Shown: positions 5,093 to 5,430 of the stretch, piece after piece
Position numbering within the stretch: position 1 is the stretch's first letter
How the letters are laid out: every line of letters starts with the position of its first letter
NCBI GenBank assembly: GCA_021790955.1
Contig: JAJYFI010000128.1
Span: 1-5,430 of the forward strand
DNA length: 5,430 nucleotides
From: a bacterium
Lineage (GTDB): Bacteria > Elusimicrobiota > Elusimicrobia > UBA1565 > UBA9628
Direction: 5' to 3'
Notes under the pieces: model-generated
Seen by the model: only the letters and a program-made list of their open reading frames with translations
Told to the model about the DNA's origin: nothing
Database searches by the model: none
Translations under genes and position numbers: made by a program

Positions 5093-5430
5093 CTACAACT
5101 TCGGCCAAGAGCCCAGGCGGGCCAGTTCGTCGAATAGATGGATCTCGCCGCGGATCGCCTTCTGCAAGTCCCCTAGATGCATGCTCTCGTTTTCGCTGTG
5201 AATCTTCGCATAGGGGTCTCCCACCCCCTCGAGGACGACGGGCGCCCGCAGCACCTTGGAGAAGGGCCCGGCGAAGGGGATCGATCCCCCGCAGCCGATG
5301 AACGCGGCGGGCTTCCCGTAACCCTTTGAGAAGGCCCGCGCCGCGGCGTCGACGACAGGACTCGCGGGAGCCCTCCAGGAGGGGCTCGCGGTGACGTTTG
5401 AGAACTCGACCTTCACCCCCCAGGGCGCCT
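5093..5430 (-). CDS. M20-family metallopeptidase, C-terminal part (N-terminus beyond window)
   Basis: The frame is open to the right edge, so the start lies outside; 111 codons plus a TAG stop (5095-5093) are visible. A GTG at 5416 is in frame, but the codons before it (A-P-W-G) continue the protein, so it is probably internal. The fragment carries the C-terminal signature of M20 dipeptidases and deacylases (the ArgE/DapE/carnosinase group): GCGGSIPFAGPFSKVL, then APVVLEGVGDPYAKIHSENE. The His in 'IHSENE' (codon 5200-5198) matches the zinc ligand of the family's HxxNE motif. These enzymes use two zinc ions to cleave small peptides or acyl-amino acids. There is no sign that it belongs with the caspase gene beyond abutting it tail to tail. 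The substrate cannot be told from this part. Confidence 0.82.
   Translation of the reverse strand, partial: APWGVKVEFSNVTASPSWRAPASPVVDAAARAFSKGYGKPAAFIGCGGSIPFAGPFSKVLRAPVVLEGVGDPYAKIHSENESMHLGDLQKAIRGEIHLFDELARLGSWPKL

Noticed and set aside
4183..5301. Plus-strand open frame of 372 codons overlapping the caspase gene
   Set aside because: Arg/Pro/Ser-rich composition of a shifted frame; the other frame carries the catalytic motifs, and this one also runs into the opposing peptidase gene.
1..5430. tRNA or rRNA genes
   Set aside because: No cloverleaf-like segment or rRNA motif was recognised by eye on either strand; nearly all the window is protein-coding.

Overview
The window is GC-rich DNA from a bacterium that very probably has an outer membrane. 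It encodes a lipoprotein of the CsgG type, a Sel1-repeat protein with a signal peptide, a caspase-like protease with a signal peptide, and a large repetitive exported surface protein. The surface protein has an 'NFQGKL..SGNPLSG' head followed by phage-tail-fibre-like modules. I associate that combination with Elusimicrobiota and neighbouring uncultured diderm phyla, but this is an impression from protein style. No rRNA or other phylogenetic marker is present.

Layout. At 1-1825 (minus strand, C-terminus beyond the left edge) lies the repetitive surface protein. Its signal peptide sits in a patch of short tandem and inverted repeats (1711-1800). From 1826 to 2006 there is a partly AT-rich spacer with a good -10 element, a small AT-rich palindrome and a weak GC-rich hairpin. 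At 2007-2723 (minus) is the CsgG-like lipoprotein, whose signal peptide is encoded by a 20-bp tandem repeat resembling the patch in the first gene. At 2724-3704 (minus) is the Sel1 protein, joined to the lipoprotein gene through a TGA-ATG junction, so the two form one operon. From 3705 to 3898 is a divergent spacer holding a perfect 26-bp inverted repeat (3736-3804) and a recognisable promoter for the rightward gene. At 3899-5092 (plus) is an exported caspase-family (peptidase C14) protein with its His-Cys dyad intact. At 5093-5430 (minus, N-terminus beyond the right edge) is the C-terminal part of an M20-family metallopeptidase. Its stop codon directly abuts the stop codon of the caspase gene.

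How the genes may work together. The Sel1/CsgG-like pair and the divergent caspase gene all encode predicted envelope proteins and share one intergenic region. They could form a small periplasmic or outer-membrane module: a protease, a Sel1 scaffold and an outer-membrane lipoprotein. This is inferred from gene order and signal peptides only. The most unusual features at DNA level are the long inverted repeat in the divergent spacer and the related repeats that encode the signal peptides of two unrelated exported proteins.
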